A stretch of 64,000 nt of DNA from Rhineura floridana. Taxonomy: Eukaryota; Chordata; Lepidosauria; Squamata; Rhineuridae. The first letter of the stretch is position 1; each line of letters opens with the position of its first letter. The position numbers and the translations under genes are program-made. Below the pieces are notes generated by a model. It searched no databases. It was not told the origin of the DNA and saw nothing but the letters and a program-made list of their open reading frames with translations. The DNA is taken from contig NC_084494.1 in NCBI RefSeq assembly GCF_030035675.1, forward strand, positions 18,521,248 through 18,585,247, read 5' to 3'. This document shows, piece after piece, positions 54,846 through 64,000 of the stretch.

Positions 54846-55261
54846 CCCGGTTCATTCTGAGAATTAGTGTTTTGATGATGACGATGATTTTCAAGGCAAT
54901 TTTCTGGTCCTTATGGGTGCAATGACAAAACTGAATATGTGTAGGTAATGTCTGTTGAAACCTTCTGTGACAAGGCCAGTGTCAGGAGTCGGCATCATCA
55001 GGCACCTGCCAAGGCCTATGCCTCAGCAAGGGCCCCACTACCAGCCCCTTAGAGTTACCAGGTCTCCAGTTTTTGGCTGGAGTCTCTGTTTTTTGGGGGG
55101 GCCCTCTGGCACTCTGACTAGCACCCCTTAATCTCCGGACTCTCAGCTTCTATTTTTTTAAAAACAGTTATTAGGTGGTCTGGTTCCCGAGATATACACC
55201 AAAACATCAACCGCTCTCCCCGTGCGACTGCTTTTTACAGATCTCTAAAACAATTCCTTGC
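54846..55261. other. Unassigned; short repeat shared with 11711
   Basis: 54975-55040 (GTGTCAGGAGTCGGCATC ... AGGCACCTGCC) resembles 11711-11770. The rest is not recognised. Confidence 0.3.
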
Positions 55262-55352
55262 TCTAGCTACAACTCCCATCAGCCCAATCCAGTGGCCATG
55301 CTGGCTGGGGCTGATGGGAGTTGTAGTTTTAAAAAGTAACTTTTCAAAGCTC
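55262..55352. mobile_element. hAT-F element, left arm degraded
   Basis: CTACAACTCCCATCAGCCC through GGGAGTTGTAGTTTTAAAAA to TTTTCAAAGCTCTGG. The outer left arm is diverged. Confidence 0.65.
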
Positions 55353-55584
55353 TGGCTGTAACCCTGCCCTTTCAGGATTGTAGCCAATGAAGCCAGGGTT
55401 GTGATGTGTTGATCCAGGCATGCCTAGGCTTAATTTCAACGTCATAAAATGGTGGCTTTAATATTTTTGCAGTTTGTGTAAGTAATATGGCTTAACGTTG
55501 TTTTTTCTCTTCTGTCCAAGAGTCAGACACTGGGCTATGAAATATGAAAGTATTTAATCCAATATCTGCTTTTCTGGGAGTAAA

Positions 55585-55690
55585 GCAATTCTAATCCCAT
55601 GTACCTGGAGTAAACCCCATCGAACTCCATTAGGACTTACTTTTGAGTAGACATGGTTAGGATTGTACTGTAAATTAATGGGACTTTTGA
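55585..55690 (+). mobile_element. IR-J element
   Basis: GGAGTAAACCCCATCGAACT and CCATTAGGACTTACTTTTGA form inverted arms; ends TCTAATCCCATGTACC and GGTTAGGATTGTACTG. Confidence 0.5.
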
Positions 55691-56034
55691 GTAAACATAT
55701 CGCAGACTTGTGTTTGTGTTGTAAATCTTTCTCTCCCCCTCCAACCCTATTTTTAAAGAAATTAGACAGGGTTTATCACAGTTTTTATTATGTGGGAAAC
55801 TAATACTGATTTTTTTAAAAAAATGTTCCTCAGTGACCAATTGGTTTGACAATAAACTATTATATGGGGTGTATTTTTACACCTGCATATATATGTGTGT
55901 GGGTAGGGTTGGTGATTGGAAACCAAGGCAGCTCACAATAAGAAATAAATCACTATAAAAACCGATAACCATAAAAAGTATAAACAGTTGGAAAACAGCT
56001 TAAAGTGGCATGATTCCAAATTCTGGGTTGGGTG

Positions 56035-56320
56035 AATGAAGTTTATTTATTTATTTATATTTATTTATTATTTGATTTATATCCCGCCCTTCCTCCCAGT
56101 AGGAGCCCAGGGCAGCAAACAAAAGCACTAAAAACACTTTAAAAATAATAAAAACAGACTTTAAAATATATTAAAACAAAACATCTTTAAAAACATTTTT
56201 AAAGCTTTAAAAACTTTTTTTTAAGGAAAAGGTTTAAAACATATTAAAAAGCAATTCCAACACAGACTGGGATAAGGTCTCAACTTAAAAGACTTGCTAA
56301 AAGAACAAGTTCCTTATCAC
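56035..56320 (-). mobile_element. L2-type tail, long UTR
   Basis: TTTATTTATTTATATTTATT, ATCCCGCCCTTCCTCCCAGT, AGGAGCCCAGGGCAGC (reversed hairpin), A-rich UTR, GACTGGGATAAGGTCTCAAC. Confidence 0.65.
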
Positions 56321-56321
56321 T

Positions 56322-56405
56322 TCAGGGTACAGTTTTCCCTGATTGAGTAAGCCCCATTGAATACATTGGGACTTGCTTCTGAGTAAACAAACATAGGATT
56401 GCACT
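56322..56405 (+). mobile_element. IR-J element
   Basis: GAGTAAGCCCCATTGAATAC and ATTGGGACTTGCTTCTGAG face each other. Confidence 0.5.
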
Positions 56406-56446
56406 ATAAATATCTTTACAGGTTGTATAAATAATAAACATATTTG

Positions 56447-56561
56447 CAGAGCTTGGAAAGTTACTTTTTTGAACTACAACTCCCATCAGCCCTAGGCAAC
56501 ATGGCCACTGGATTAGGCTGATGGGAGCTGTAGTTCAAAAAAGTAACTTTTCCAAGCTCTG
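56447..56561. mobile_element. hAT-F palindromic element with perfect target duplication
   Basis: 115 bp, CAGAGCTTGGAAAGTTAC to CCAAGCTCTG. Flanked by CATATTTG at 56439-56446 and 56562-56569. Confidence 0.92.
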
Positions 56562-56596
56562 CATATTTGATAGTCATGCTTATATAAATATTTTCA

Positions 56597-57585
56597 TAGA
56601 ATCATAGAATAGTAGAGTTGGAAGGGGCCTATAAGGCCAACAAGTCCAACCCCCTGCTCAATGCAGGGATCCAAATCAAAGCATTCCCGACGGGTGGCTG
56701 TCCAGCTGCCTCTTGAATGCCTCCAATGTTGGAGAGCCCACTACCTCTCTAGTAATTGGTTCCATTGTCGTATGGCTCTAACAGGATGTTTTTCCTGATG
56801 TCCAGTCGAAATCTGGTTTCTTGCAACTTTAGCCCATTATTCCGTGTTCTGCACTCTGGGACAATCAAGAAGAGATCCCAGCCCTCCTCTGTGTGGCAAC
56901 CTTTCAAGTACTTGAACAGTGCTATCATATCTCCCCTCAGTCTTCTCTTCCCCAGGCTAAACATGCCCAGTTCTTTCAGTCTCTCCTCATAGGGCTTTGT
57001 TTCCAGTTCCCAATCATCCTTGTTGCCCTCCTCTGAACCCGTTCCAGTTTGTCTGCATTCTTCTTGAAGTGCAAAGACCAGAACTGGACGCAGTATTCAA
57101 GATGAGGCCTAACCAGTGCTGAATAGAGGGGAACTAATACTTCACGCAATTTGGAAACTATACTTGTGTTAATGTAGCCTAATATAGCATTTGGCTTTTT
57201 TGTAGCCACATCACACTGTTGGTTCATATTCAGCTTGTGATCAACGACAATTCCAAGATCCTTCTCACATGTTGTATTGCTGAGCCAAGTATCCCCCATC
57301 TTATAACTGTGTATTTGGTTTCTTTTTCCTAAGTGTAGAACTTTGCATTATCCCTGTTGAATTTCATTCTGTTGTTTTCAGCCCAATGCTCCAACCTATC
57401 AAGGTCCCTTTGAATTTTCTTTCTGTCTTCCACGGTATTAGCTATGCCCCCCCCCAATTTTGTATCATCTGCAAATTTGATAAGCATGCTCTGTACCTCC
57501 TCATCCAAGTCATTAATAAAAATGTTGAAGAGCACTGGGCCCAGGACCAAGCCCTGTGGTACCCCACTCGTTACTTCCGCCCAGT
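56597..57585 (-). mobile_element. CR1 LINE, 3' kilobase
   Basis: Minus strand encodes [65 protein letters not shown] and [20 protein letters not shown]. The FADD catalytic box is kept, but frames are broken. The 3' end shows the CR1 repeat AATCATAGAATAGTAG. Longest CR1 here. Confidence 0.88.
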
Positions 57586-57589
57586 TTTG

Positions 57590-57830
57590 TCATACTGTGT
57601 CCCTATAAGTCTCCGATTTCACACTATGGTTGTACAATACCTGAACGCCCGTTGTTTTGTACTGTATATGCTGTTGTTTTATTACTGCTGACTATATTGT
57701 ATTTTATTGTATTTACTGTATTTTATTGTATTTTATTGAAATTTGATATGTACGTCGCCTAGAGTGGCTTCGGCCAGATAGGCGACCTAAAAATTAAATT
57801 TACATTTACATTTACATTTTACATTTTAAG
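57590..57830 (+). mobile_element. L2 LINE tail with 3' hairpin
   Basis: T-rich UTR with TTTTATTGTATTTTATTG, hairpin 57754-57786 (GTCGCCTA with TAGGCGAC, inner TGGC with GCCA around TTCG), then TTTACATTTACATTTACATT repeat. Confidence 0.7.
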
Positions 57831-57999
57831 TATGCCTTGGGGTAGTCATGGTTCTCCATTGTTTTCATCCTGAGGGGCAGATAGGCTGAGAGTTGGTGAG
57901 TAGCGCATGGTCACCCACTACAGTTTATAGCTCATTTCCATTTTGATAAATTAATTAAAACAATTTACATGCAGGCAAAATTTATTAAGTGGATTCACA

Positions 58000-58200
58000 C
58001 AATACGTTTAAAGCACATCCAACTCGAATTTAAAGCGCATGACTTCCCCTAAAGAATTCTGGGAAGTGTCATTTCCCCCTCACAGTTATAGTTCTCACCA
58101 CTCTTAACAAAGTGCAGTTCCCATGATTCTGTGGTGGGATTCATGTGCTTCAAATGGGTGTTGAATGTGCTTTAAATGAATGGTGTGGATCTGCCCTAGG
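58000..58200. mobile_element. IR-L hairpin element
   Basis: TTTAAAGCACATCCAACTCG and GAATGTGCTTTAAATGAATG form the ends; GAATTCTGGGAAGTGTCATT and AGTTCCCATGATTCTGTGG lie inside. Relative at 62340-62530. Confidence 0.55.
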
Positions 58201-58654
58201 TATGATGTGCATTCAAGAGTGAATTGAAAAGAACAATATTAAAAGATACTTCTTACTCTTACTCATTTCTCAGACCTCTTTCTGAAGTAAAGGGTCAAAT
58301 CTGCTTCTGACCTGGCAACCCTACAGTCCCTAGAGGTCCCTTGCTCTCCTGTTCCTCCCCCTAATTATTGCTATCTGTATCTCTCTCCTCTGTGACTGGA
58401 TGGGCAAGGAGACCGAGCAGCAGCGTTTGTTTGCCTTTCCCTCTCCTTCTGGTCGGCCAATGAGTTAGGCTTAGAGAAAGGAGATGAATGAATGGTAGGC
58501 AAGGCCGACTGTGGCAAGGAGGGCAGCATGCTTACTCAAGGGCCTCCTAAAATATAGAATTGGAGGGGTGCCTTGGACATATGATTTTGGACCTGGCAGC
58601 CCTCCCTAAAATTGCAGCAGTATGGGTCCAGCTATGATGATACCCTGAACATGG
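58201..58654. other. Unassigned intronic sequence
   Basis: Nothing recognised. Confidence 0.3.
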
Positions 58655-58845
58655 GAACCCCAGTAGCTCAGTGGTAGAGCATCTGCTTTGCATCCAGAAG
58701 GTCTCAGGTTCAATCCCTGGCATCTCTAGCTAGGACCACCTGTCTAAAACCCCAAAGAGCCACTGCCAGTCAGTATAGACAATAGAGAGAGGAGTGGATG
58801 AATGGTCCGGCTGGGTTAAGGCAGCTTTCTATGTCCCTAACATGC
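58655..58845 (+). mobile_element. tRNA-derived SINE, best Pol III boxes
   Basis: TAGCTCAGTGG (box A), GCATCTGCTTTGCATCCAG, GGTTCAATCCC (box B), then the body CACTGCCAGTCAGTATAGAC ... AAGGCAGCTTTCTATGTCCC. Confidence 0.8.
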
Positions 58846-59379
58846 TCAGATTTTGTGCTTTTTTTTTGTTCAGGATTTCCACACACTGCAGGACAGATCC
58901 CTGGTGCAAGCGAAGCCCTGCTGATATTGCAAACATATGGAATAAGCAGGGGCAAGTGACAGGTGCACTGAGATTACAAGCAGGCTGAGCTACCTCCCTG
59001 CGCATAACAGCAAGACTGATTGGGCAAATAACCTTTCTGGGCAAGAACCAGCAGTGAACAGCACTGATGTCCACATCAAAAACAGATTTTAAGTCAGAAG
59101 GCTACAGCTAATATGCATATCTTGGTACATGGAATGAATGTAATCTTTTCATATTTTCCTGGATGTTGTGCCAAGAGGACAGTTGGCAGCTGTTTGCAGT
59201 TCAGCAGCATTTTTATTCTGAAGCTGTTGGGTTCAAACATAATTTTTAAAAAAGAGAGCAAGTCCTTGAAAGACCTTTGTTGGCAGGCTTTAAAAATGTC
59301 TCTTTATTTCTGATTTTTTTTCATTTTTTCTATCACATTTGAAAAGTTCTCATTGTAATCATGAGGTTTAGATGTTTAT
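58846..59379. other. Unassigned intronic sequence
   Basis: No repeat recognised; short frames have no family resemblance. Confidence 0.3.
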
Positions 59380-59675
59380 ATATATGTTAAGGGGAATGTA
59401 AGTTAATGTACATAATAACTGGCTGTTGTGCATATTCAGCAGGCCTCATGGAGAATGTGCACGTGTAACCTTCCGTAAAGAGGGAGTTGTGCACATTACC
59501 CAGTTAATATGTGTAATCTCCAATGGGCCTTGGGAAACGTGCATACGTTACGTGGAATTTGTACATTCCCCATCCGTTATGAAAAATCCCAAAAGGCTTT
59601 AGGGAATGTGAATATCTTGGCTGAGTTTTGTATATTCTCTGGCTATTATGAATGATCCTCAACAGGGCTTTGCTG
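59380..59675. repeat. Decayed tandem repeat, left part
   Basis: Units of about 72-80 bp share GGGAAYGTGCATAC, then TTTGTACATTCYC and GGCTATTATGAATAATC. At least three diverged units are visible. The array resumes at 60295 after a CR1 insertion. Confidence 0.65.
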
Positions 59676-60294
59676 AATCATAGAATTATAGAATAGTAGA
59701 GTTGAAAATGCTTGGAAAAACAGAAGGGAGTAGAAAAAGAGGAAGGCCAAACAAGAGATGGATTGATTCCATAAAGGAAGCCACAGACCTGAACTTACAA
59801 GATCTGAACAGGGTGGTTCATGACAGATGCTCTTGGAGGTTGCTGATTCATAGGGTTGCCATGAGTCGTAGTCGACTTGGAGGCACATAACAACAACAAC
59901 AGAGTTGAAAGGGGCCTATAAGGTCAATGAGTCCAACCCCTTTCTCAATGCATATTAAAGCATACCTGACAGGTGGCTATCTAGCTGTCTCTTGAACACC
60001 TCCAGCATTGGAGAGCCCACCCCTAGGTAATTGGTTCTATTGTTGTACCTCTCTAACAGTCAGGAATGTTTTCCTGATGTTCAGCTGAAATCAGCTTACA
60101 GAAAGCCACTGTAAGTTGAGTCCATTATTCTGTGTCCTGCACTCTGGCATGATGGAGAAGAGATCCTGACCTTCCTCTGAGTGACAACCTTTCAAGTACT
60201 TGAAGAGTGCTATCATATCCCCCCTCAGTCTTCTCTTCTCAAGGCTAAACATGCCCAGTTCTTTCAGTCTCTCCTCATAGGGCTTTGTTTCCAG
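59676..60294 (-). mobile_element. CR1 LINE inserted in the tandem array
   Basis: Minus strand gives [20 protein letters not shown] and [11 protein letters not shown]. The 3' end is at AATCATAGAATTATAGAAT. It is itself split by a BovB fragment (59708-59900). Confidence 0.85.
59708..59900 (+). mobile_element. BovB LINE, 5'-truncated 3' end nested in CR1
   Basis: 193 bp ending ACTTGGAGGCACATAACAAC. A 10-bp duplication AGAGTTGAAA sits at 59698-59707 and 59901-59910. It matches copies 1 and 2 closely, so a young insertion. Confidence 0.92.
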
Positions 60295-60470
60295 AATGTG
60301 CATATCTCAGCTGAATTTTGTATATTCTATCTGGCTAATATGCCTTGGGAAATATACATACCTCAACTGCATTTTGTACATTCTCCAGGCAATAAACACA
60401 TTCTCCAGTCATGCATAATCTCCAAGTATTCTCCAGTATGCATAATCTCCAAGAACATGCCTTCCTGTCC
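60295..60470. repeat. Decayed tandem repeat, right part
   Basis: AATGTGCATATCTCAGCTGA, TTTTGTATATTCTATCTGGC and TACATTCTCCAGGCAATAAA continue the array interrupted at 59675, ending in shorter CATAATCTCCAAG units. Confidence 0.65.
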
Positions 60471-61134
60471 CCAATCTCTTGTTCAGAAGTGCGTTGCTAC
60501 CCAGGCTGCTGCTGATCTACTGCCTAATCTTGCCCAGCCCACAACATACCCTCCCACTGATCAGCTGATCAGCAGGAAGAAGGTATGAGGTACCAGAAAA
60601 GATGGACTTTTCCCCCTGCAGTCCAGTTCCCCTTTCACCACTCTCATCTGTTTCCCAATCAGCTAAGCAGCACAAGTGGGAAGGTTGCACAGAAAGAAAG
60701 GTTCTTAACCTTCCCTCCTGCCACGATGATGGAAATTGCTCCCCCCCCACACACTCTTGAGCTAAGGAAAAAACTTAAGAGCAACATGGGGTCAAACATC
60801 ATGGGAATCGCAGGAGAGGGAAGATTTAACCAGCTGTGGAAGGGTTCTTTTGAGCTTATTCTCCAAGTATGGTGGATCCTTGTTTAGTCAAAACGGCATC
60901 ACTTACATGCAAGAGATAGGGAGCAGCAGTCTTGCTAGGGTGGCTAGTTGCAAAAGATGACCACCTCCTAACTATACCTGCTGAACGTTTCTCTTCTACA
61001 CAACTATTAAAGATGCAGGAGCCCTGTCCGCTTTTGTACCTGGCCATTCTAAGGCTTGCAAAAGTGAAAACAAAGTAACCAGTGAGACTCTTCAAAAGCA
61101 GCCCAGTGAGGACTGACTGAGTATGACGCACATT
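60471..61134. other. Unassigned intronic sequence
   Basis: Nothing recognised. Confidence 0.3.
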
Positions 61135-61265
61135 GTATACATTACCTGGCTGGAGAACTACATTTCAAAGGATCTGCATTTTGCTTCACAGATTGTTTCA
61201 GAAAGTGCTAATAAGTAGATTCACCTTCAGATATAAAGTGAATTGAATTTTTCCCTCATCCTACA
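61135..61265 (-). mobile_element. hAT-A left-end fragment
   Basis: TGGCTGGAGAACTACATTTC, ATTGTTTCAGAAAGTGCTAA and AATTTTTCCCTCATCCTA match the left end in reverse. Confidence 0.55.
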
Positions 61266-61628
61266 TGCCATGCAGCTTGTCATGTGCCCCATAACTAGCC
61301 TGCTGTCTTCAGGTTTGTTGGAAATCATTATTCTATTGCCAGTATTAAATGAAGATTCAACTGTCAGTCCAGTCAGCTTCTTTACATGGAGTGGTGGTGG
61401 AAATCTTCTCCTTTGCCTCAGGCAGCAATATGTCTCCTAGTTATGGAGATTGCTCCCTCACTGGAGTCCTCTGAAGTTAGCCGTTTAGGAGGAGAGCTTC
61501 TCTTCCCATTCCACCTAAGGAATGTGCTAATTTGGGTTGTGTGTAAAGTGAGAAAAAACAGAAAGCAGTTTGCCCACACAGAGCTGATCTCAGAGTTCTG
61601 AATGCATCTTTTGGAACATCTACTACAC
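61266..61628. other. Unassigned intronic sequence
   Basis: Nothing recognised. Confidence 0.3.
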
Positions 61629-62030
61629 TGGTTCCCAAACTGTGCTTCATGGACCACCAGTGGGCCACAAGCTCCATTCAGGTGGTCTGTAGCATGCCTG
61701 TGGATTTGTGGTTGAAGACTGGAGACAGCACATCGATCATATTGAATTTCCATATTGATTTTTAATTGTATTTTTATTGCTTCTTTGATTTCTTGGATTA
61801 TATTTTACTGGATTACAACTTTAATTCTGTGGAATTCAAATTGTAATACAATCAAATCCTATATATAAGAAGTAAAAGATACAATAAAAATACAAGTTGG
61901 AATCATATAGCATCTAGCACAACATATTACAATTGCTACAAAAGGCAGAAAAATCATTAAGTGAACCACCAAGGCCCTCATCTATTTTCCAGTGGTCCAT
62001 GGGAAAATATTCTTGGGGAACCACTGATGT
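61629..62030 (+). mobile_element. hAT-G element
   Basis: About 400 bp. CACTGGTTCCCAAACTGTGC at the left and TTGGGGAACCACTG at the right are inverted, and TGGACCACCAGTGG / CCAGTGGTCCATGG pair inside. Same family as 20473-20635. Flanking octamers match weakly. Confidence 0.7.
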
Positions 62031-62099
62031 AGGGTATCTAATGGGGGAGAATGTTGGAGTGTTAATGCTATGAATAGGGGATGCCTAACCCCCAATTTG

Positions 62100-62250
62100 G
62101 GGGCTTGATCCTGCCCCAAGTCAGTTGTCTATTTTTGATATTAGACACATTGAATTCAATGTGTTAATACACATGACTCACTTAGGTTTGTTCATTTCAA
62201 TGGGACTACTCTGAATAGGACTTAGTTGAACACAACCCAATGTTAGAGTG
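62100..62250 (+). mobile_element. IR-J element
   Basis: ACATTGAATTCAATGTGTT, CATGACTCACTTAGGTTTG and TTTCAATGGGACTACTCTGA; ends decayed. Confidence 0.45.
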
Positions 62251-62339
62251 GGTGAAGCTCAGCACCCTGATAGGGATGCCAATTGTTATAGCCTACTCAG
62301 CTGATTTGCTAAGGAGGGAGGGTATGTGCATGCCTGTGT

Positions 62340-62530
62340 GTGGCCCCAACTGTATTTAAAGCAGTATCATACCACTTGAAACAGTCATGGCTTCCTCCAA
62401 AGAATCCTGGTGACTGTAGTTTATTAAGAGTACTGAGAGTTGTTAGGAGACCCCTGTTCCCTTCACAGAGCTATGAGTCCTTTAATCATCAATCCCTCTT
62501 CCCAGGGAACTCTGGAAATTGTAGCTCTGT
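62340..62530. mobile_element. IR-L element
   Basis: TATTTAAAGCAGTATCATAC, TCCAAAGAATCCTGGTGAC, GAGAGTTGTTAGGAGACCCC and CAGGGAACTCTGGAAATTG. Confidence 0.55.
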
Positions 62531-62779
62531 GGATTTGGTGCTTTTGAACAACAAACGTGCTACCATTTTAAAGAAACCAATGATACCTGACTTTTTTGCA
62601 GTAAGGGAAGTGATGGAAAATGCACCGGAAAGCGTGAGATAATAGCTTGTCACAACACTATACTACCTGCCTGCAAATGATTCAAAATGAATGCTCAATA
62701 AACTACCATCATAGAACTTCCCCACAAACGTTATGAAAACAAATCAGGATAAATGGTCAATAAAGAGGTTATCTGGAAG

Positions 62780-63198
62780 TAGGGATGAATGAATCTGTCC
62801 ATTTTGGCGTCTCTGTTTCTCTCTCCCCCCTTTAAATTTGGTTCTCCACATTTCCACATTAGATCACTTAAAAAAAAAGTCTCATGAAAATTCATCAATG
62901 AATTTTTCCAAACATACTTATGTTTGTATGTAATCTTCCCTAACAAAAACATTTTTGAAGAGCAAGTTTTCCCTAATATAATGCATTTTTGTATGTTATT
63001 TTCATGAATATATGTAGTTTTATAAGCACTTGACCTCAGTACTTGTATTTTTGTACACACTGCTTGGCTAGAGAACTGCACTGCAAAATTCAGAGAAGTG
63101 CAAATTTTGAGGGATGGGTGTGTTTTGGTTCTTGAATTGTTTCCGAATGTGCAAATTAGGGAGATCTGTCTTTAAAAGCAAACTGAATCCATCCCCTA
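62780..63198 (-). mobile_element. hAT-A element, full length, perfect target duplication
   Basis: 419 bp from TAGGGATGAATGAATCTGTC to GAATCCATCCCCTA. Perfect 8-bp duplication TCTGGAAG at 62772-62779 and 63199-63206. Best copy for defining the family ends. Confidence 0.9.
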
Positions 63199-63699
63199 TC
63201 TGGAAGTGACCTGACAGGAGACTAAGCATATAGATTCACTGTGTCCTTGTAACTGGTGTGTCCCTGGTGTGCCATAATTTGTAGTGATTAAGCATCTGTC
63301 TTGGTTAAAGACACATGAAATTAAAGACCCACTTGGAAGGACTTCAAGGTGGATGAAGACACTGCACACATAAAAGAAGACATTTTTTTTTTTAAAAAAA
63401 GTGTGGTACAACAGGGGAGGCTAACCTGTTTTTCTTTTTGGCCCGAGTGCTGCATGGATGTGGCAAAAGTAGATATGGTCATTTAGATAAGCTGGAGATT
63501 GTCTTGGTTTCTCCAGGTGTTTGCTGTGACCTTCCCTTTAAGGCAGTCCCAATCCACCTGTCCAGGAGCTTAGACTGATGCTACCCAGTCAGTACAGGCA
63601 AAATCAAGGTGGGGCAGAGAGCAGCTGCTACCACCAGGGTCCAGTGAAGGACTCTGAAGGCTCCATGCCTTAAATAGTCCAGAGGAAGCAATGGGTGTG
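63199..63699. other. Mostly unassigned
   Basis: A short hAT-B-like end (GGCTAACCTGTTTTTC, then TTTGGCCCGAGTGCTGC) lies at about 63415-63465. Otherwise nothing recognised. Confidence 0.3.
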
Positions 63700-63835
63700 T
63701 ATGGAAAGTGGAGTGGAGGCATGTCAGTGGGGCAGCGAATCTGCTCCAGGATTTAGTCTGAACTTTTAAGGAGCCGCCCAAGGTGCTGAACCTATTTTGG
63801 GAAGCTGATGACTCTTGGCTCCACTACAGTCCCTT
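63700..63835. mobile_element. hAT-C hairpin element, diverged
   Basis: GAGGCATGTCAGTGGGGCAG, CTGCTCCAGGATTTAGTCTG, GCCCAAGGTGCTGAACC and TGACTCTTGGCTCCACTAC. Confidence 0.5.
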
Positions 63836-64000
63836 CTCCTACTTGCAGGGAAGGCAAAGAGAGGACCTCCCTGGTTTCCCCAGCCATATTGGACTAGGAT
63901 TTGGGAGGACTTAGCCTTTGAAGGTGGCTTCAAGGTATCTTAAGAAAGGGCTAGTAGCAAAGCCTCTGGACCAGAAAAATTGGCTTGATCCAGCCACCCC

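Larger units (their letters stand above)
34198..64000 (-). other. OPRD1: OPRD1 intron 1 (5' end outside the window)
   Basis: Exon 2 starts just below this stretch, and no minus-strand sequence encoding the N-terminus and TM1 (GNVLVMFGIVR-like) is seen up to the window end. Everything from here to 64000 is therefore inferred to be intron 1, at least 29.8 kb. A long first intron is also found in mammalian OPRD1. The stretch is dominated by LINE, SINE and hAT fragments with some repeat-free islands. An unannotated gene inside the intron cannot be excluded, but none is supported. Confidence 0.7.

Noticed and set aside
56597-57585. CR1 frames as exons of a neighbouring gene
   Set aside because: FADD reverse transcriptase box and the CR1 3'-end repeat identify it as a LINE.
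58655-58730. A tRNA gene
   Set aside because: Box A and box B are present, but no cloverleaf acceptor stem closes, and the sequence continues into a dispersed SINE body.
1-64000. Endogenous retrovirus, Polinton or other virus-like element
   Set aside because: No capsid, envelope, integrase or paired LTRs were recognised anywhere in the window.

Overview
The window looks like squamate reptile (lizard-type) nuclear DNA. It carries two exons of a vertebrate delta-opioid receptor gene. It also has the usual squamate mix of BovB (RTE), L2, CR1 and L1/Vingi-like LINEs, a 5S-rRNA-derived SINE with BovB sequence, tRNA-derived SINEs and many short hAT-type hairpin elements. No prokaryotic gene, CRISPR array or operon is present. 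I recognise one host gene; most other long open frames are LINE fragments.

Host gene. OPRD1 lies on the minus strand. Exon 2 (33848-34197, TM2 to the start of ECL2) and exon 3 (30980-31512, ECL2 to the stop) join in frame across a 2.3-kb intron whose donor must be GC rather than GT. Exon 1 (N-terminus and TM1) is not found, so intron 1 probably runs past position 64000. The 3' flank, about 27.2-31.0 kb, is almost free of interspersed repeats and probably holds the 3' UTR. Every key pocket residue checked matches the mammalian receptor except 6.52, which is Gln as in the nociceptin receptor instead of His.

Layout. 1-400: L2-like tail and a microsatellite. 406-1161: CR1. 1174-4528: near-full-length BovB carrying a 116-bp palindromic hAT element. 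5.0-6.4 kb: nested hAT elements. 6455-7745: L2. 8.5-20.5 kb: short elements, nested hAT copies, LINE tails, tRNA-SINEs, and the 5S/BovB SINE at 14124-14364. 20636-22494: LINE with an internal deletion. 23.1-25.5 kb: inverted-repeat elements. 25779-27190: L2 with a 424-codon open frame. 27.2-34.2 kb: OPRD1. 34832-38084: second BovB. 38-64 kb (OPRD1 intron 1): hAT copies, SINEs, CR1, LINE tails, and a three-layer nest of BovB in CR1 in a decayed tandem repeat at 59.4-60.5 kb.

Working labels for short families (mine, not database names). hAT-A: about 420 bp, AT-rich, ends YAGGGRTGG. hAT-B: Charlie-like, ends CAGGGGTG. hAT-C: hairpin, ends CAGTGGRGACTGGTGG. hAT-D: hairpin with ACTACAACTCCCATC arms, ends CAGGGATGG. 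hAT-F: 116-bp palindrome, ends CAGAGCTTGG. hAT-G: ends CAGTGGTTCCC. IR-H, IR-I, IR-J and IR-L: other inverted-repeat elements. Tail-E: LINE 3' end containing GGATGCTGGACTAGATGG. L2 tails: LINE 3' ends with a terminal hairpin and an A-rich microsatellite. Where two flanking 8-bp duplications match, an element is called hAT with good confidence; otherwise family calls rest on resemblance between copies in this window.
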